DNA from: Pseudorhodobacter antarcticus
GTDB lineage: Bacteria > Pseudomonadota > Alphaproteobacteria > Rhodobacterales > Rhodobacteraceae
DNA length: 23,441 bases
Assembly (NCBI GenBank): GCA_945860375.1
Contig: CAMAQR010000057.1
Location: forward strand, 1 to 23,441
Direction of reading: 5' to 3'
Positions within the stretch are counted from its first letter, which is position 1, and each line of letters opens with the position of its first letter. The translations under genes and the position numbers were made by a program. The notes beneath the pieces are model-generated. The model made no database searches. It was not told the DNA's origin and saw only the letters and a list, made by a program, of their open reading frames with translations. This document shows positions 1 through 8,509 of this stretch, piece after piece.

Positions 1-6
1 TCTTAA

Positions 7-31
7 TATAAGTAATTACGATTTACGTAAT
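7..31 (+). promoter_or_regulatory. Putative regulon operator, site A, upstream of the GcvT-fused flavoprotein
   Basis: ATTTACGTAAT at 21-31 matches the element found at three other promoters in this block. It is preceded by ATTACG at 15-20, so two copies of the hexamer ATTACG/CGTAAT lie back to back. A weaker inverted arrangement, TATAAG-TA-ATTACG, spans 7-20. The site ends 14 bases before the start codon, so bound protein would probably block transcription or initiation. The window starts at base 1, so any upstream part of the promoter is not visible. That it is an operator is inferred from its recurrence only. Confidence 0.5.
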
Positions 32-45
32 CAGGGGAAATAAAG

Positions 46-2523
46 ATGTCTGAAGGGCCTATTCAAGGCGACTCCGCGGCCAATATCGAATCAGCCGCGG
101 TCGTCATCATTGGAGGTGGAGTGGCCGGCTGTTCGGTCGCCTATCATCTGGCAAAGCTTGGTGTTCAAGATGTTGTGCTCCTAGAAAGGCGTCAACTGAC
201 CTGTGGAACAACCTGGCACGCCGCAGGGATCGTGACTGAGTTGCGGGCCTCACATAACATGACGCAGCTCGCCCGGTACTCAAGCGAACTCTACGGGCGC
301 CTCGAAGCTGAAACGGGGGTGGCGACCGGGCTCAAACGAAACGGCTGCATTCGCGTGGCCAAAACCGCCGACCGCCTGCACGAATTCAAACGAGGTCTCT
401 CGATGGCCCACAACTTCGGCATAGAGGGTCATGTCGTCACTCCTGCCGAAATACGCGAGAGATGGCCGCACCTAGAAGTGGAAGACGTCGTCGGTGGGAC
501 CTGGTACCCAAATGACGGGCAGATCAACCCAGTGGACGTAACACTGGCGATGGCGGCAGGCGCACGGCGCGGCGGTGTTCGTATTCTTGAGAATGTCAAA
601 GTCCAGAATATTCTGGTCGAGAACTCGAAAGCTATCGGCGTCCAGCTTGCCGACCGCGTTATCCGAGCTGGAAAGGTCGTGATTGCCGGAGGAATGTGGT
701 CGCGTGACCTAGCGAGTACGGCTGGCGCATCCTTGCCCCTGCATGCTGCTGAACATTTCTACATGGTGACCGAGCCGATCCCCGAGCTGAAAAGGAACCT
801 GCCAGTGGCGCTCGTCCCCGACGAGTACGCCTACTATAAGGAAGACGCTGGAAAGATCTTGATGGGCTGTTTTGAACCGGTCGCCAAGCCTTGGGGCCAC
901 AAGGGTATTCCAGAAAATTTCTGCTTTGATTCACTGCCTGAAGACCTCGACCATTTCGAACCGGTTCTGGAGGCAGCAACGCGGCGCGTCCCCCTTCTAA
1001 AGACCGCGGGGATCCAGCTGTTCTTCAACGGCCCTGAAAGCTTCACTCCGGACGACCGATACTTGCTGGGTGAGACGCCTGAAGTGCAGGGCCTTTTCTG
1101 CATCTGTGGGTTCAATTCCGTCGGCATTCTGTCGTCTGGCGGCGCTGGGCGGCTTTTGGCGAACTGGATCAAGGACGGGCGCTCGCCGATGGATGTTGCC
1201 GATGTGGATATCCGCCGAATGCAACCCTTCCAGTCAACGAGACAATATCTCTTCGACCGCACTAAGGAAACGCTCGGACTGTTGTTCCAGATGCACTGGC
1301 CGTCACGCCAGTATGACACGGCGCGCGGGGCGCGGCGCAGCCCCTTCCACGATCGCCTTGTTGCTGGCGGTGCAATCATGACTGAAGGCGCCGGACACGA
1401 ACGGCCTGGTCTTTTCCGTCGCAAGGGAGTGACGGAACCACTGGACTTCTCCTACGAGCGCCCAAGCTGGTTCTCGGCTGTCGGCGAAGAGTGTCGGCAC
1501 ACTGCCGCAGGTGTCAGCCTTTTTGACCAATCCTGCTTCGCCAAGTTTACTGTCGAGGGGCGGGACGCCTGCAAGGTTCTTGGCCAGATCAGTGCTGGTG
1601 ACGTGGACGTGGAAGCTGGGCGCATTGTATATACCCAGTGGCTGAACGAACGCGGTGGGATCGAGGCGGATGTTACGATCACGAGGCTAGCTGCTGACCG
1701 GTTTATGGTTGTCACCGGCCCAGCATCGCAGACGCGCGACCTTGCCTGGTTGCGGCGTCATATTCCAGATGACGCCCGCGCCCATGTGGCCGATGCCAGC
1801 GCAGGACTTGCCATGCTGGCCCTCATGGGCCCGCAGTCCCGGGACCTATTGGCGCGCCTATCCGGAGAGGATCTGTCGAACGAGGCTTTCCCATTTGGCA
1901 GTGCCCGTGAAATCGAAATCGGATACGCAAGAGTTCTTGCCCAACGCATCACATATGTTGGCGAACTTGGCTGGGAACTCTACGTGCCTGCCGACTTCGC
2001 GCAGCACGTCTTCGACCGGATCGTCGATGCAGGTGGAGACGTATTGCGCCACGCTGGTTATTTCGCCATCAACTCGCTGCGCATGGAGAAGGGATACCGT
2101 CACTGGGGCCACGACATCGGCGAAGAAGATACGCCAATCGAGGCGGGTTTGGGCTTTGCAGTGGCTTGGAACAAGTCTGGAGGATTCCTTGGTCGTGATG
2201 CGCTTCTGAAGGCCAAGGCCGCTGGAACGCCCAGCCGCAGAATGGTCCAGATAAGACTTGAGGGCGGCTCTGGTGCTCCTCTCGTTCACCATAATGAGCC
2301 AATCCTGCTGGATGGCCGGATGATTGGTTCGGTCACCACCGGCGCATTCGGGCATCGCGTTGGGGCTTCTCTCGCCCTTGGCATGATCCGCTCAGAGGAT
2401 GGTGTGGACGCATCCTTCCTTGCCAATGGTCGCTTCGAGGTAGAGATCGCCTGCGAGCGGTTCCCCGCGGAACTACGTCTAGGCGCCTGGTATGATCCGA
2501 AACAGGAGCGCGTGCGGGCATGA
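46..2523 (+). CDS. FAD-dependent N-demethylating dehydrogenase with GcvT domain (dimethylglycine/sarcosine dehydrogenase-like)
   Basis: The 825-residue protein has the dimethylglycine/sarcosine dehydrogenase architecture: an N-terminal DAO-type FAD domain (about 18-390), an FAO-type linker domain (about 395-450), then aminomethyltransferase (GcvT) and GcvT C-terminal domains (about 460-820). The dinucleotide motif GGGVAG is at 23-28. The TWHAAG motif has His58 at the position that binds FAD covalently in dimethylglycine dehydrogenase. The C-terminal half carries the [12 protein letters not shown]...[11 protein letters not shown] segment (about 682-707) typical of folate-binding GcvT proteins. 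Family members oxidise N-methyl amines and pass the one-carbon unit to tetrahydrofolate in the cytoplasm. The start follows AGGGGA with good spacing. The true substrate is unknown; the neighbouring amine-type transporter and shared operator suggest the substrate taken up by this cluster or an intermediate of it. Confidence 0.85.
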   Translation: MSEGPIQGDSAANIESAAVVIIGGGVAGCSVAYHLAKLGVQDVVLLERRQLTCGTTWHAAGIVTELRASHNMTQLARYSSELYGRLEAETGVATGLKRNGCIRVAKTADRLHEFKRGLSMAHNFGIEGHVVTPAEIRERWPHLEVEDVVGGTWYPNDGQINPVDVTLAMAAGARRGGVRILENVKVQNILVENSKAIGVQLADRVIRAGKVVIAGGMWSRDLASTAGASLPLHAAEHFYMVTEPIPELKRNLPVALVPDEYAYYKEDAGKILMGCFEPVAKPWGHKGIPENFCFDSLPEDLDHFEPVLEAATRRVPLLKTAGIQLFFNGPESFTPDDRYLLGETPEVQGLFCICGFNSVGILSSGGAGRLLANWIKDGRSPMDVADVDIRRMQPFQSTRQYLFDRTKETLGLLFQMHWPSRQYDTARGARRSPFHDRLVAGGAIMTEGAGHERPGLFRRKGVTEPLDFSYERPSWFSAVGEECRHTAAGVSLFDQSCFAKFTVEGRDACKVLGQISAGDVDVEAGRIVYTQWLNERGGIEADVTITRLAADRFMVVTGPASQTRDLAWLRRHIPDDARAHVADASAGLAMLALMGPQSRDLLARLSGEDLSNEAFPFGSAREIEIGYARVLAQRITYVGELGWELYVPADFAQHVFDRIVDAGGDVLRHAGYFAINSLRMEKGYRHWGHDIGEEDTPIEAGLGFAVAWNKSGGFLGRDALLKAKAAGTPSRRMVQIRLEGGSGAPLVHHNEPILLDGRMIGSVTTGAFGHRVGASLALGMIRSEDGVDASFLANGRFEVEIACERFPAELRLGAWYDPKQERVRA

Positions 2524-2756
2524 AGCCGTGGTAGGTCGGCGCCCGGTTCGTCTGGTTGCCGACCAAACCATAGGAAGTTGACGTAGCGGTCGAATGGTCC
2601 GACGCGATCATCCAAAGTGATCCACATCGTGACTTTGCAAAATAGATGCGACTGAGGGCGGTGAAAACCGGCGCGTTTGTGGAAGGTCACCCCATCATCG
2701 TCCTTTAACGCAGCCCTCAGGAATATCTGATCGGGTCTTTGGAGGAAAAGGGGCGC
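2524..2756. other. Convergent intergenic region with a hairpin, no gene recognised
   Basis: The two flanking genes converge here. GGTCGGC at 2534-2540 pairs with GCCGACC at 2558-2564 across a 17-base loop, just after the upstream stop codon. There is no T-run on either side, so it is not a canonical intrinsic terminator, though it may slow polymerase or stabilise mRNA ends. The remaining 190 bases show no open frame or RNA gene that I recognise. A decayed element is possible but unsupported. Confidence 0.35.
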
Positions 2757-3644
2757 TTATTCCTTCCCGGATGCCTTTTCAAAAAGGACTAGCCCCGCCA
2801 CGACCACTCCGACACCCAGCCATTGCCAGCCTGCAAGGCGTTCACCCAGCACTGCCACGGCAATCAGAACCCCAAGCAGTGGCTCCAGATTGCTGATCAT
2901 CGTGGCCCGAACTGGCGAGATATAGCGGAAGGCCGCGAAGAAGGCCAAAAGCCCAAAGGCAGAACCGAGACCAGCGAGGGTCAGGCCAATCCATCCCAAA
3001 GTGGACACGGGCATAGACCATGCTCCAACGCCAGTGGTCAGTGCGGAAAAGACCACCGACGTGACTAGGCTCGAATAGACCATGATCTGTGTTGAGCTTG
3101 CCCCTTTCTGCGCCTCGACCGCAAAAAGGATCAGCGCACAGACGGCCACAGAAGCCAGAACCGCAAGCGCAACTCCAACTGGGTCCAACACAGCCAGTTC
3201 GGGGCCAAGCGCCAGGGTCAGGCCCAACATAACCGCGATAGCAAGACTGATCCTGGGGCCGTTCATCCTTTCAGTCCGGCGCAGATGTGCGATCAGCGCC
3301 AGAAGCAAAGGGTGCGTGAAGTAAATCAGGACTGCCAGACTGACAGGAATATGAGCGACCGATCCGATGTAGCCATAAGCCATGAACAGATAAGCGATCC
3401 CAGCAAAAAGGCAGGCCAATAGGGCCTTGCGACGCATGGCGAAACTTTGGCCCATTGCCAGCATGGCCAAGGATAGGACCGCAACCGCAATTATGCCGCG
3501 GGCGCTGAGTACCGTCAGTGTCGTTGCCCCCGCATCATAGGCCAGTCTCGCCGAAGTTGGGACCACGGCGGTCAAGACTGCCGAAAGAACCACTAGGAAG
3601 ATCCCAGTGGCTTGCTGGGTTGGGGAAGTGGCTTGTTCGTTCAC
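2757..3644 (-). CDS. EamA/DMT-family membrane transporter
   Basis: This 295-residue protein is almost entirely hydrophobic, with about ten membrane segments arranged as two repeated halves, as in EamA (drug/metabolite transporter) permeases. The conserved feel of the second repeat is seen in the segment SPVRATMISNLEPLLGVLIA (about 240-259) followed by LGERLAGWQWLG. DMT proteins export or import small metabolites such as amino acids; the substrate cannot be read. It lies 11 bases after the ABC permease stop and probably is the last gene of that transcript. The start is GTG with only a weak, distant AAGG upstream, so translation may be coupled to the preceding gene. It could serve to expel a surplus intermediate of the catabolic cluster. 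Confidence 0.8.
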   Translation of the reverse strand: MNEQATSPTQQATGIFLVVLSAVLTAVVPTSARLAYDAGATTLTVLSARGIIAVAVLSLAMLAMGQSFAMRRKALLACLFAGIAYLFMAYGYIGSVAHIPVSLAVLIYFTHPLLLALIAHLRRTERMNGPRISLAIAVMLGLTLALGPELAVLDPVGVALAVLASVAVCALILFAVEAQKGASSTQIMVYSSLVTSVVFSALTTGVGAWSMPVSTLGWIGLTLAGLGSAFGLLAFFAAFRYISPVRATMISNLEPLLGVLIAVAVLGERLAGWQWLGVGVVVAGLVLFEKASGKE

Positions 3645-3655
3645 TTTGGGGTGCC

Positions 3656-4444
3656 TTATTCGACGTGCGCCCGGGCGCGGCGTTGTAGGCGCTGCATCAG
3701 AATGAACAAGCTGGTCGAAAACAGGATCATGAGGGTGGCGACTGCGGTGTAGGCTGGCGTCATCGGGCTTCGCATAGCTGTGAACAACTCCTTCGGCAGC
3801 GTGCGCTGATCAGGGCCGGCGATGAACAGCGCGATAACTACATCGTCGAAGGATGTTGCAAAGGCGAAAAGCGCTCCAGAAGCCATTGCTGGCATGATGA
3901 TGGGCAGAGTGACCGATAGGAACGCCAGTCGCGGCGTCGCACCGCAAGCCGCTGCTGCCCGCGAGAGATTTGGGTCAAGCAATTCCAGCGCCGTTAGTAC
4001 AGGCAACACGACAAAGGGCACCGCAATGATCGTATGTCCAAGAACCAATCCAAGATAGCTGTTTGTAAGGCCAAGCGGCGCCATAAAGAAATATGAACTG
4101 ACTGCAATTAGGATCACAGGGACGATCATGGGTGCGATGAAGAGCATCTTGATCGCGCCAGCCCATCGCGACTTCGATCGGGCAAGTCCCAAGGCAGAGA
4201 GTGTTCCCAATGCTACCGACAGAGCCGTGGCCAGTAGACCGACAATCAGAGAGTTCGCAATGGCCCTTAACCACTTGTCGCCCAGTAGCACCTCTTCATA
4301 CCATCGCAGCGATAAGCCAGGCAGCGGGTAACTCACCAGATTGCCACTCGAAAAGGATAAAGGAATGACAACCAGAATCGGTGCAATCAAATAGACCAGA
4401 ATGGCTGCGCAGAACGTCCAGTATAGGAGTTTCCAAAGGGACAT
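3656..4444 (-). CDS. ABC transporter inner-membrane permease, PotC type
   Basis: The 262-residue protein has six predicted membrane helices. Its EAA-type cytoplasmic loop, AAAACGATPRLAFLSVTLPIIMPAM in two parts, lies about 164-188, with the A-x-x-x-G core that docks on the ATPase. It resembles PotC/PotI of spermidine/putrescine and related importers. It starts six bases after the stop of the other permease gene, the usual spacing for a heterodimeric permease pair. With the PotB-like partner, the ATPase (8510-9616) and the binding protein (5647-6693) it completes an importer. Substrate assignment to a polyamine-like or other cationic/zwitterionic compound is inference from family only. Confidence 0.88.
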   Translation of the reverse strand: MSLWKLLYWTFCAAILVYLIAPILVVIPLSFSSGNLVSYPLPGLSLRWYEEVLLGDKWLRAIANSLIVGLLATALSVALGTLSALGLARSKSRWAGAIKMLFIAPMIVPVILIAVSSYFFMAPLGLTNSYLGLVLGHTIIAVPFVVLPVLTALELLDPNLSRAAAACGATPRLAFLSVTLPIIMPAMASGALFAFATSFDDVVIALFIAGPDQRTLPKELFTAMRSPMTPAYTAVATLMILFSTSLFILMQRLQRRARAHVE

Positions 4445-4450
4445 ACGACT

Positions 4451-5632
4451 TCACCCTGCAAGTTGAGTACGGCCGCCCGAAAGTTTTTGGGCAATCGCAT
4501 AAAGGACCAATGTAATGACAAGCATGATGAGGCCCAGGGTCGCGGCCATGCCCCAGTTTCCAGTGTCGGTCGTATAGTTTGCGACGAAGAAGGACAGCAT
4601 CTGATCAGAGGCTCCACCCACAAGTGCAGGCGTGATGTAATAGCCAAGGGCTTGAATGAATACCATGAGGCCACCCGCCACCAAACCAGGCGCCGCAAGC
4701 GGCAGATAGACCCAAAAGAATCGTTTGATGGGTCCGGCACCAAGACTGGCGGCTGCTTTCATGTAGAGTGGCGGTATGCCCTTTAGGACCCCGTACAGCG
4801 GCAGGATCATGAAGGGCAGCAAGACATGCGTCATGGAAATCAACACGCCGGTACGATTGTAAAGCAGCTCCAGGGGTTCGGAAAGAAAACCGAGATCAAT
4901 AAGTGCTTTATTGATCAGCCCCTCTCGCTGCAAAAGGACAACCCAGCCGGCTGTTCGCACCAGAAGTGATGTCCAGAACGGAAGTAAGACCAGCACCATG
5001 AGCCAGTCAGAGGTCTTTTCGCTCACGGAAGTCAGCAGATGCGCGAGGGGAAATCCAAGCAGAATGCAACCTAGTGTGACAGAACCGCTGATTAGTAGTG
5101 TTCGGAATAAGACATCAATATAAATGCGATATTCTTTCGGTGCCCAGTCAATGTCGCCAATGAAGTCGCGCTGCAGGTCAAAGGCTGACAACAGGTAGAA
5201 GCCCGACACCGGCCCGCTCGCGCGTTGAACAACCGCGAAGAATTCTGGACTGGCAAGATTGGGATCAAGTTTAGCAAAAAAGGCGCTGTCGAACTGCGTC
5301 CCTTTCGGCTCTGCCTCTACCTTCTTTGCGGCTCGCATGATTGTGGTGCGCAGGCCGGGTATCTCGTAGTTAAGCCGACGTGCAGCGTGGGCGAGTGTCT
5401 CGTTTTCTCGGGCACTCACAAGGTCGCTGGCGAACTCATTGAAAACTGCAGGAGGCAAAGAGGCACCATATTGCCAACCCTCAAGCGCCTCAACGGTTCG
5501 GGGTAGGGCGCGAGGTACTTCGACCTCGCGCACCGACTTTGACAGCAGGCCCGCCATCGGACCTGCGAAGAATACCAGAAGAAAGGCCGCCAAGGGCGCC
5601 AAAAGCAAAAGCCGATGACGGACGTTCTTCAT
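4451..5632 (-). CDS. ABC transporter inner-membrane permease, PotB type
   Basis: The start at 5632 (protein begins MKNVRHRLLLLAPLA) is preferred over an in-frame upstream codon because GGGAGG lies six bases before it and the longer form would overlap the binding-protein gene. The 393-residue product has an N-terminal membrane anchor, then an unusually large, hydrophilic, probably periplasmic segment of about 150 residues. The usual PotB core of five helices follows, with the ASLGAGPIKRFFWVYLPLAAPG docking loop (split in my reading about 300-321). Ordinary PotB proteins are about 280-290 residues, so the insert adds roughly 100; similar long forms are known among PotB-like permeases. It forms the heterodimeric channel with the downstream PotC-like protein. 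Confidence 0.88.
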   Translation of the reverse strand: MKNVRHRLLLLAPLAAFLLVFFAGPMAGLLSKSVREVEVPRALPRTVEALEGWQYGASLPPAVFNEFASDLVSARENETLAHAARRLNYEIPGLRTTIMRAAKKVEAEPKGTQFDSAFFAKLDPNLASPEFFAVVQRASGPVSGFYLLSAFDLQRDFIGDIDWAPKEYRIYIDVLFRTLLISGSVTLGCILLGFPLAHLLTSVSEKTSDWLMVLVLLPFWTSLLVRTAGWVVLLQREGLINKALIDLGFLSEPLELLYNRTGVLISMTHVLLPFMILPLYGVLKGIPPLYMKAAASLGAGPIKRFFWVYLPLAAPGLVAGGLMVFIQALGYYITPALVGGASDQMLSFFVANYTTDTGNWGMAATLGLIMLVITLVLYAIAQKLSGGRTQLAG

Positions 5633-5646
5633 GGATGCCTCCCTGC

Positions 5647-6693
5647 TCAGTTTGTGCCAGTCCAGGCTGCCCAACGCTCGGACAGCTTGTCGCCATTGTC
5701 ATTCCAGAACGTAGCGTCCTCGTGGAAGACGACCGCCAGGTTTTCAGGAGCAGTCGGCAACTGACTGACCAGGGTCGCATCAACCAAAGCATCGGCACCT
5801 GCGGCGGTTGTCCCGTAGGGTGAGTATGGCACCATCAAGGCCTGGTTTTCTGGACGGCCCATGAATTCGATGAGCTTCAGAGCCTCGTCCTTGTTCGGCG
5901 AACCCTTCATAATGACCCAGCTGTCCATCGTGTAAGGCGAATCCTTCCAGACCACCTTGAAGTTCTTGCCGTCGTTCTTGTTGGCGTTGAAGATCCGACC
6001 GTTGTAGGCTGAGGCCATCACGACGTCGCCGGCGGCTAGCATCTCGATCGGCTGCCCCCCACTCTTCCAGAACACGAGATCGGCCTTGATCGTGTCCAGC
6101 TTGGCAAAGGCGCGATCCACGCCTTCGGGCGTTTTCAGAAGGTCATAGACCTGATCTGCGGGGACTCCATCGGCCAGAAGGGCTACCTCGAGGCTCCATT
6201 TCACGTTATTGCGGAGGGCACGCTTTCCAGGGAACTTCGTTGTATCGAAGAAGTCGGCCCAATCCTTTGGACCATCGGCAAGCTTGTCGCCATCGTAGGC
6301 TATCATGATGTTCCAGACCAGTGCGCCGACACCGCACGTGCTAACAGCGCCAGGGATATAGCGGTCGACACCGCCTATGGTTGCCGGATCGATCTCTTCG
6401 AACAGGCCTTCATCGCATCCAGCCGCAACTTCGGGTGCCTCGGTCAGGACTATATCCCAAGTGTTGCTGCCGCCTTCGATCTTGGTGCGCAGCACCCCTA
6501 TGCCGCCGTCCCAGGTTTCCTCGTTGATCTTGATACCGTTGGCCTCAGCGTAGGGGGCCCAGTAGACGGCATGCAAGCCCTCTTGGTGTGGGCCGCCCCA
6601 ACCAACAACCGTTAGGTCATTGGCCGCCACTGCCTGACCAAGGCAGGCGACGGTGCAGAGTGAGATCGCAATTGTCTTTACAGTGTTTTTCAT
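5647..6693 (-). CDS. Periplasmic substrate-binding protein of the PotD/spermidine-putrescine type
   Basis: The 348-residue protein begins with a Sec signal peptide (Lys at 2 and 6, hydrophobic core, cleavage after about AVAA, residue 24). The mature part starts NDLTVVGWGGPHQEG, typical of extracellular solute-binding proteins of the PotD/PotF group. The later DSWVIMKGSPNKDEALKLIEF region is also characteristic. GGGAGGAAG precedes the start at proper spacing. A full intergenic region with regulatory sites (6694-6792) lies upstream, so binding protein and permeases can be made at a higher level than the ATPase and flavoprotein transcribed ahead of them. The ligand is unknown. Polyamine, betaine or another organic cation are plausible from the family. 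Confidence 0.88.
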   Translation of the reverse strand: MKNTVKTIAISLCTVACLGQAVAANDLTVVGWGGPHQEGLHAVYWAPYAEANGIKINEETWDGGIGVLRTKIEGGSNTWDIVLTEAPEVAAGCDEGLFEEIDPATIGGVDRYIPGAVSTCGVGALVWNIMIAYDGDKLADGPKDWADFFDTTKFPGKRALRNNVKWSLEVALLADGVPADQVYDLLKTPEGVDRAFAKLDTIKADLVFWKSGGQPIEMLAAGDVVMASAYNGRIFNANKNDGKNFKVVWKDSPYTMDSWVIMKGSPNKDEALKLIEFMGRPENQALMVPYSPYGTTAAGADALVDATLVSQLPTAPENLAVVFHEDATFWNDNGDKLSERWAAWTGTN

Positions 6694-6705
6694 CAGACTT
6701 CCTCC

Positions 6706-6733
6706 CGATTTACGTTATGTGTAATTTATTACA
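6706..6733 (-). promoter_or_regulatory. Putative regulon operator, site B, upstream of the binding-protein gene
   Basis: ATTTACGTTAT (6708-6718) is one mismatch from the element at site A, and the ten bases CGATTTACGT (6706-6715) are identical to 19-28. Directly adjoining is TGTAAT-TT-ATTACA (6720-6733), a perfect inverted repeat of two hexamers separated by two bases, the same geometry as site D. The pair ends 13 bases from the start codon of the binding protein. Its presence inside the operon implies an internal regulated promoter. Confidence 0.55.
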
Positions 6734-6753
6734 CCCTTAGGGTGTTTCAACAC
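6731..6753. repeat. Two overlapping inverted repeats upstream of the binding-protein gene
   Basis: ACACCC-TTA-GGGTGT spans 6731-6745, and GTGTT-TC-AACAC spans 6742-6753, sharing GTGT. As RNA the two stems cannot form together. They fall between the flavoprotein stop codon and operator B. They could be a weak terminator for the upstream transcript, an mRNA processing or stabilising hairpin, or part of a protein-binding site. No T-run follows on the minus strand. Confidence 0.35.
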
Positions 6754-6792
6754 AGGCTGCGGCAACGTACGTCTAATCCGCGGCACCGATGC

Positions 6793-8487
6793 CTACCCTC
6801 CCGAAGCGATGTGCCTTGCGGCCAAATGGCCAAAGACCAGGGCCGGGCCTAGCGTTATGCCCGCCCCCGGATATGTTCCGCCCATGAAACTGGCGGCGTC
6901 GTTGCCCACGACATAAAGCCCGCTGACCGGTTGGCCGGCGGTATCGAGCGCGCGGGCGTGGGCATCCGTGCGCATCCCGATGAAGGTTCCAATATCGCCA
7001 GGTACCAGACGGATGGCATAGAAAGGTGCTCGTTCTATAGCGGCCACACAGGGGTTAGGGCCGTGACCGATGCTCCCATTGAACCGCTGATATGGGTCTG
7101 TGCCCTTACCAAACTCGGGATCCTCGCCCTTGGGGGCCCCCTCGTTCAGAAGCGCGACTGTCCGGCTGAGGCCTTGTTCATCGATACCGCACTGCGCAGC
7201 AAGAGCAGCCAGTGTATCGGCCTGCTTGATGTAGCCCGAGGCGATATGCGGTCCCAGTCGACCAGGCAAAGGCGGTGCTGCGCCAAGGCCATAGGCCCGT
7301 ATGGCGGTCGTGTCGCAGATTAGATAACTGTGAACTTCAAGATCGTCTCGGCAGGCCTCTACCATGGCGGGAACAAAGTCATGATAGGACATGGCTTCAT
7401 TAATGAACCTACGCCCACGCTTGTCCACGGCGATATAGCCTGCCTTGCCGCGATCAATGAAATGGGGAAACGGGATCGTGGTGCCATCAGGCTGGGGCAC
7501 CAAAGAGATCGGCACCCAAGCGGCTGGCTGGGCCTGCCCTTCTACCACGGCCACGTTCAACATGCGTCCAAGCTTAATACCGTCGCCGGTGTTCTCTGCC
7601 GGGGCGAGTGTCTGATGGTTCTTACCCGCCGCCACATGTTCGTAAAGCCGGGCCCGCAATTCGTCATTGGCCGGGAAGCCCCCGCAAGCCAGAACGACGC
7701 CTTTGCGGGCTCTAATCGTCATGCGACCTTCGGGGGCATCGACGACAGCACCGCTCACTCGGCCTGACTCAGTCGTTAGTTCCGCCATCGGTGTCTTGAG
7801 CAACAACTTGACGCCACGCTCGAAAGCTGATCGCGCCAGCATTGCGATCAGCGCATTGCCATTCGATAGGCGCGTCCCTCGGCTGTAGCTTAGCCGGTCT
7901 TTTGCGTAACGCAGGAACAGCTTGCTCACATGCGTGGCCGAGGAAAGCTTCTTGGTCATGGTAAAAAATTGGGGCAGATCCTCGCGCCCAACCATCATTC
8001 CTCCAAGGATGGTTGTCGTCTTAATCGGAGGACGAAGCTTGTCGAACCATTTTCCGAGGGTGCGGCCATCAAATGGACGCGGCCCAAGAGATCGCCCACC
8101 TTTTGACGCGCCAGGCTGACCGGGGTGGTAATCGCTCCATGCGGGCGAGAGCATGTAGGACAGATGGCTGTTTGCCTCAAACCATTCCAAGACACTTGCA
8201 GCATTGTCTGTGAAGGACTCGGCCTTGTCGCGATCCAGACGATTTCCGGCCTCTGCTTGAAGATAGTCTAGCACACTATCCCGGTCGTCCGTGATGCCGG
8301 CTTCCCGCGCCTGACGGCTGCTTGGGATCCAGATTACACCAGCAGAGAAGCAGGTGGTCCCACCAAAGACTTCGGCCTTTTCGACCATGATGACTTCTAG
8401 CCCGTCAATGGCGGCAGTCAGCGCTGCTGCAAAACCGGAAGCGCCTGAGCCTGCCACCAGTACGTCACATTCCAGATCTTTGGCCAT
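6793..8487 (-). CDS. FAD-binding dehydrogenase of the fumarate reductase / 3-ketosteroid dehydrogenase (KstD) superfamily
   Basis: The start at 8487 (MAKDLECDVLVAG) follows GAGGAGA at four bases. The 564-residue protein has an N-terminal FAD_binding_2 motif, GSGASG at 13-18, an acidic VEKAEVFGGTTCFSAG segment, and a C-terminal GLYVVGNDAASFMGGTYPGAGITLGPALVFG block. The YPGAG there matches the Tyr-x-x-x-Gly pair that holds the substrate ketone in KstD enzymes. Family reactions are desaturation next to a carbonyl or reduction of C=C bonds. No heme or signal sequence is seen, so it is a cytoplasmic enzyme. It sits 22 bases after the ABC ATPase gene in the same transcript, away from any steroid genes, so a steroid substrate is not suggested by context. 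Confidence 0.82.
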   Translation of the reverse strand: MAKDLECDVLVAGSGASGFAAALTAAIDGLEVIMVEKAEVFGGTTCFSAGVIWIPSSRQAREAGITDDRDSVLDYLQAEAGNRLDRDKAESFTDNAASVLEWFEANSHLSYMLSPAWSDYHPGQPGASKGGRSLGPRPFDGRTLGKWFDKLRPPIKTTTILGGMMVGREDLPQFFTMTKKLSSATHVSKLFLRYAKDRLSYSRGTRLSNGNALIAMLARSAFERGVKLLLKTPMAELTTESGRVSGAVVDAPEGRMTIRARKGVVLACGGFPANDELRARLYEHVAAGKNHQTLAPAENTGDGIKLGRMLNVAVVEGQAQPAAWVPISLVPQPDGTTIPFPHFIDRGKAGYIAVDKRGRRFINEAMSYHDFVPAMVEACRDDLEVHSYLICDTTAIRAYGLGAAPPLPGRLGPHIASGYIKQADTLAALAAQCGIDEQGLSRTVALLNEGAPKGEDPEFGKGTDPYQRFNGSIGHGPNPCVAAIERAPFYAIRLVPGDIGTFIGMRTDAHARALDTAGQPVSGLYVVGNDAASFMGGTYPGAGITLGPALVFGHLAARHIASGG

Positions 8488-8509
8488 CTTGTCTCCTCGT
8501 TCTCGCACT

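Noticed and set aside
834..1424. Long open frame of 196 codons on the minus strand
   Set aside because: It lies wholly within the GcvT-fused flavoprotein gene and has no recognisable domain; its arginine-, serine- and proline-rich composition is typical of an antisense frame.
2534..2564. Intrinsic terminator after the flavoprotein gene
   Set aside because: The stem is good, but no T-run follows on either strand, so it is listed only as a hairpin within the gap.
2286..2690. Minus-strand frame running into the 2524-2756 gap, considered as a small gene or transposase remnant
   Set aside because: More than half is antisense to the flavoprotein gene, there is no ribosome site, and the part in the gap matches no family I can recognise.
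6793..8487. Steroid degradation role for the KstD-like flavoprotein
   Set aside because: No steroid-ring or side-chain degradation genes are in the window, and the gene is embedded in an amine-type transporter operon.
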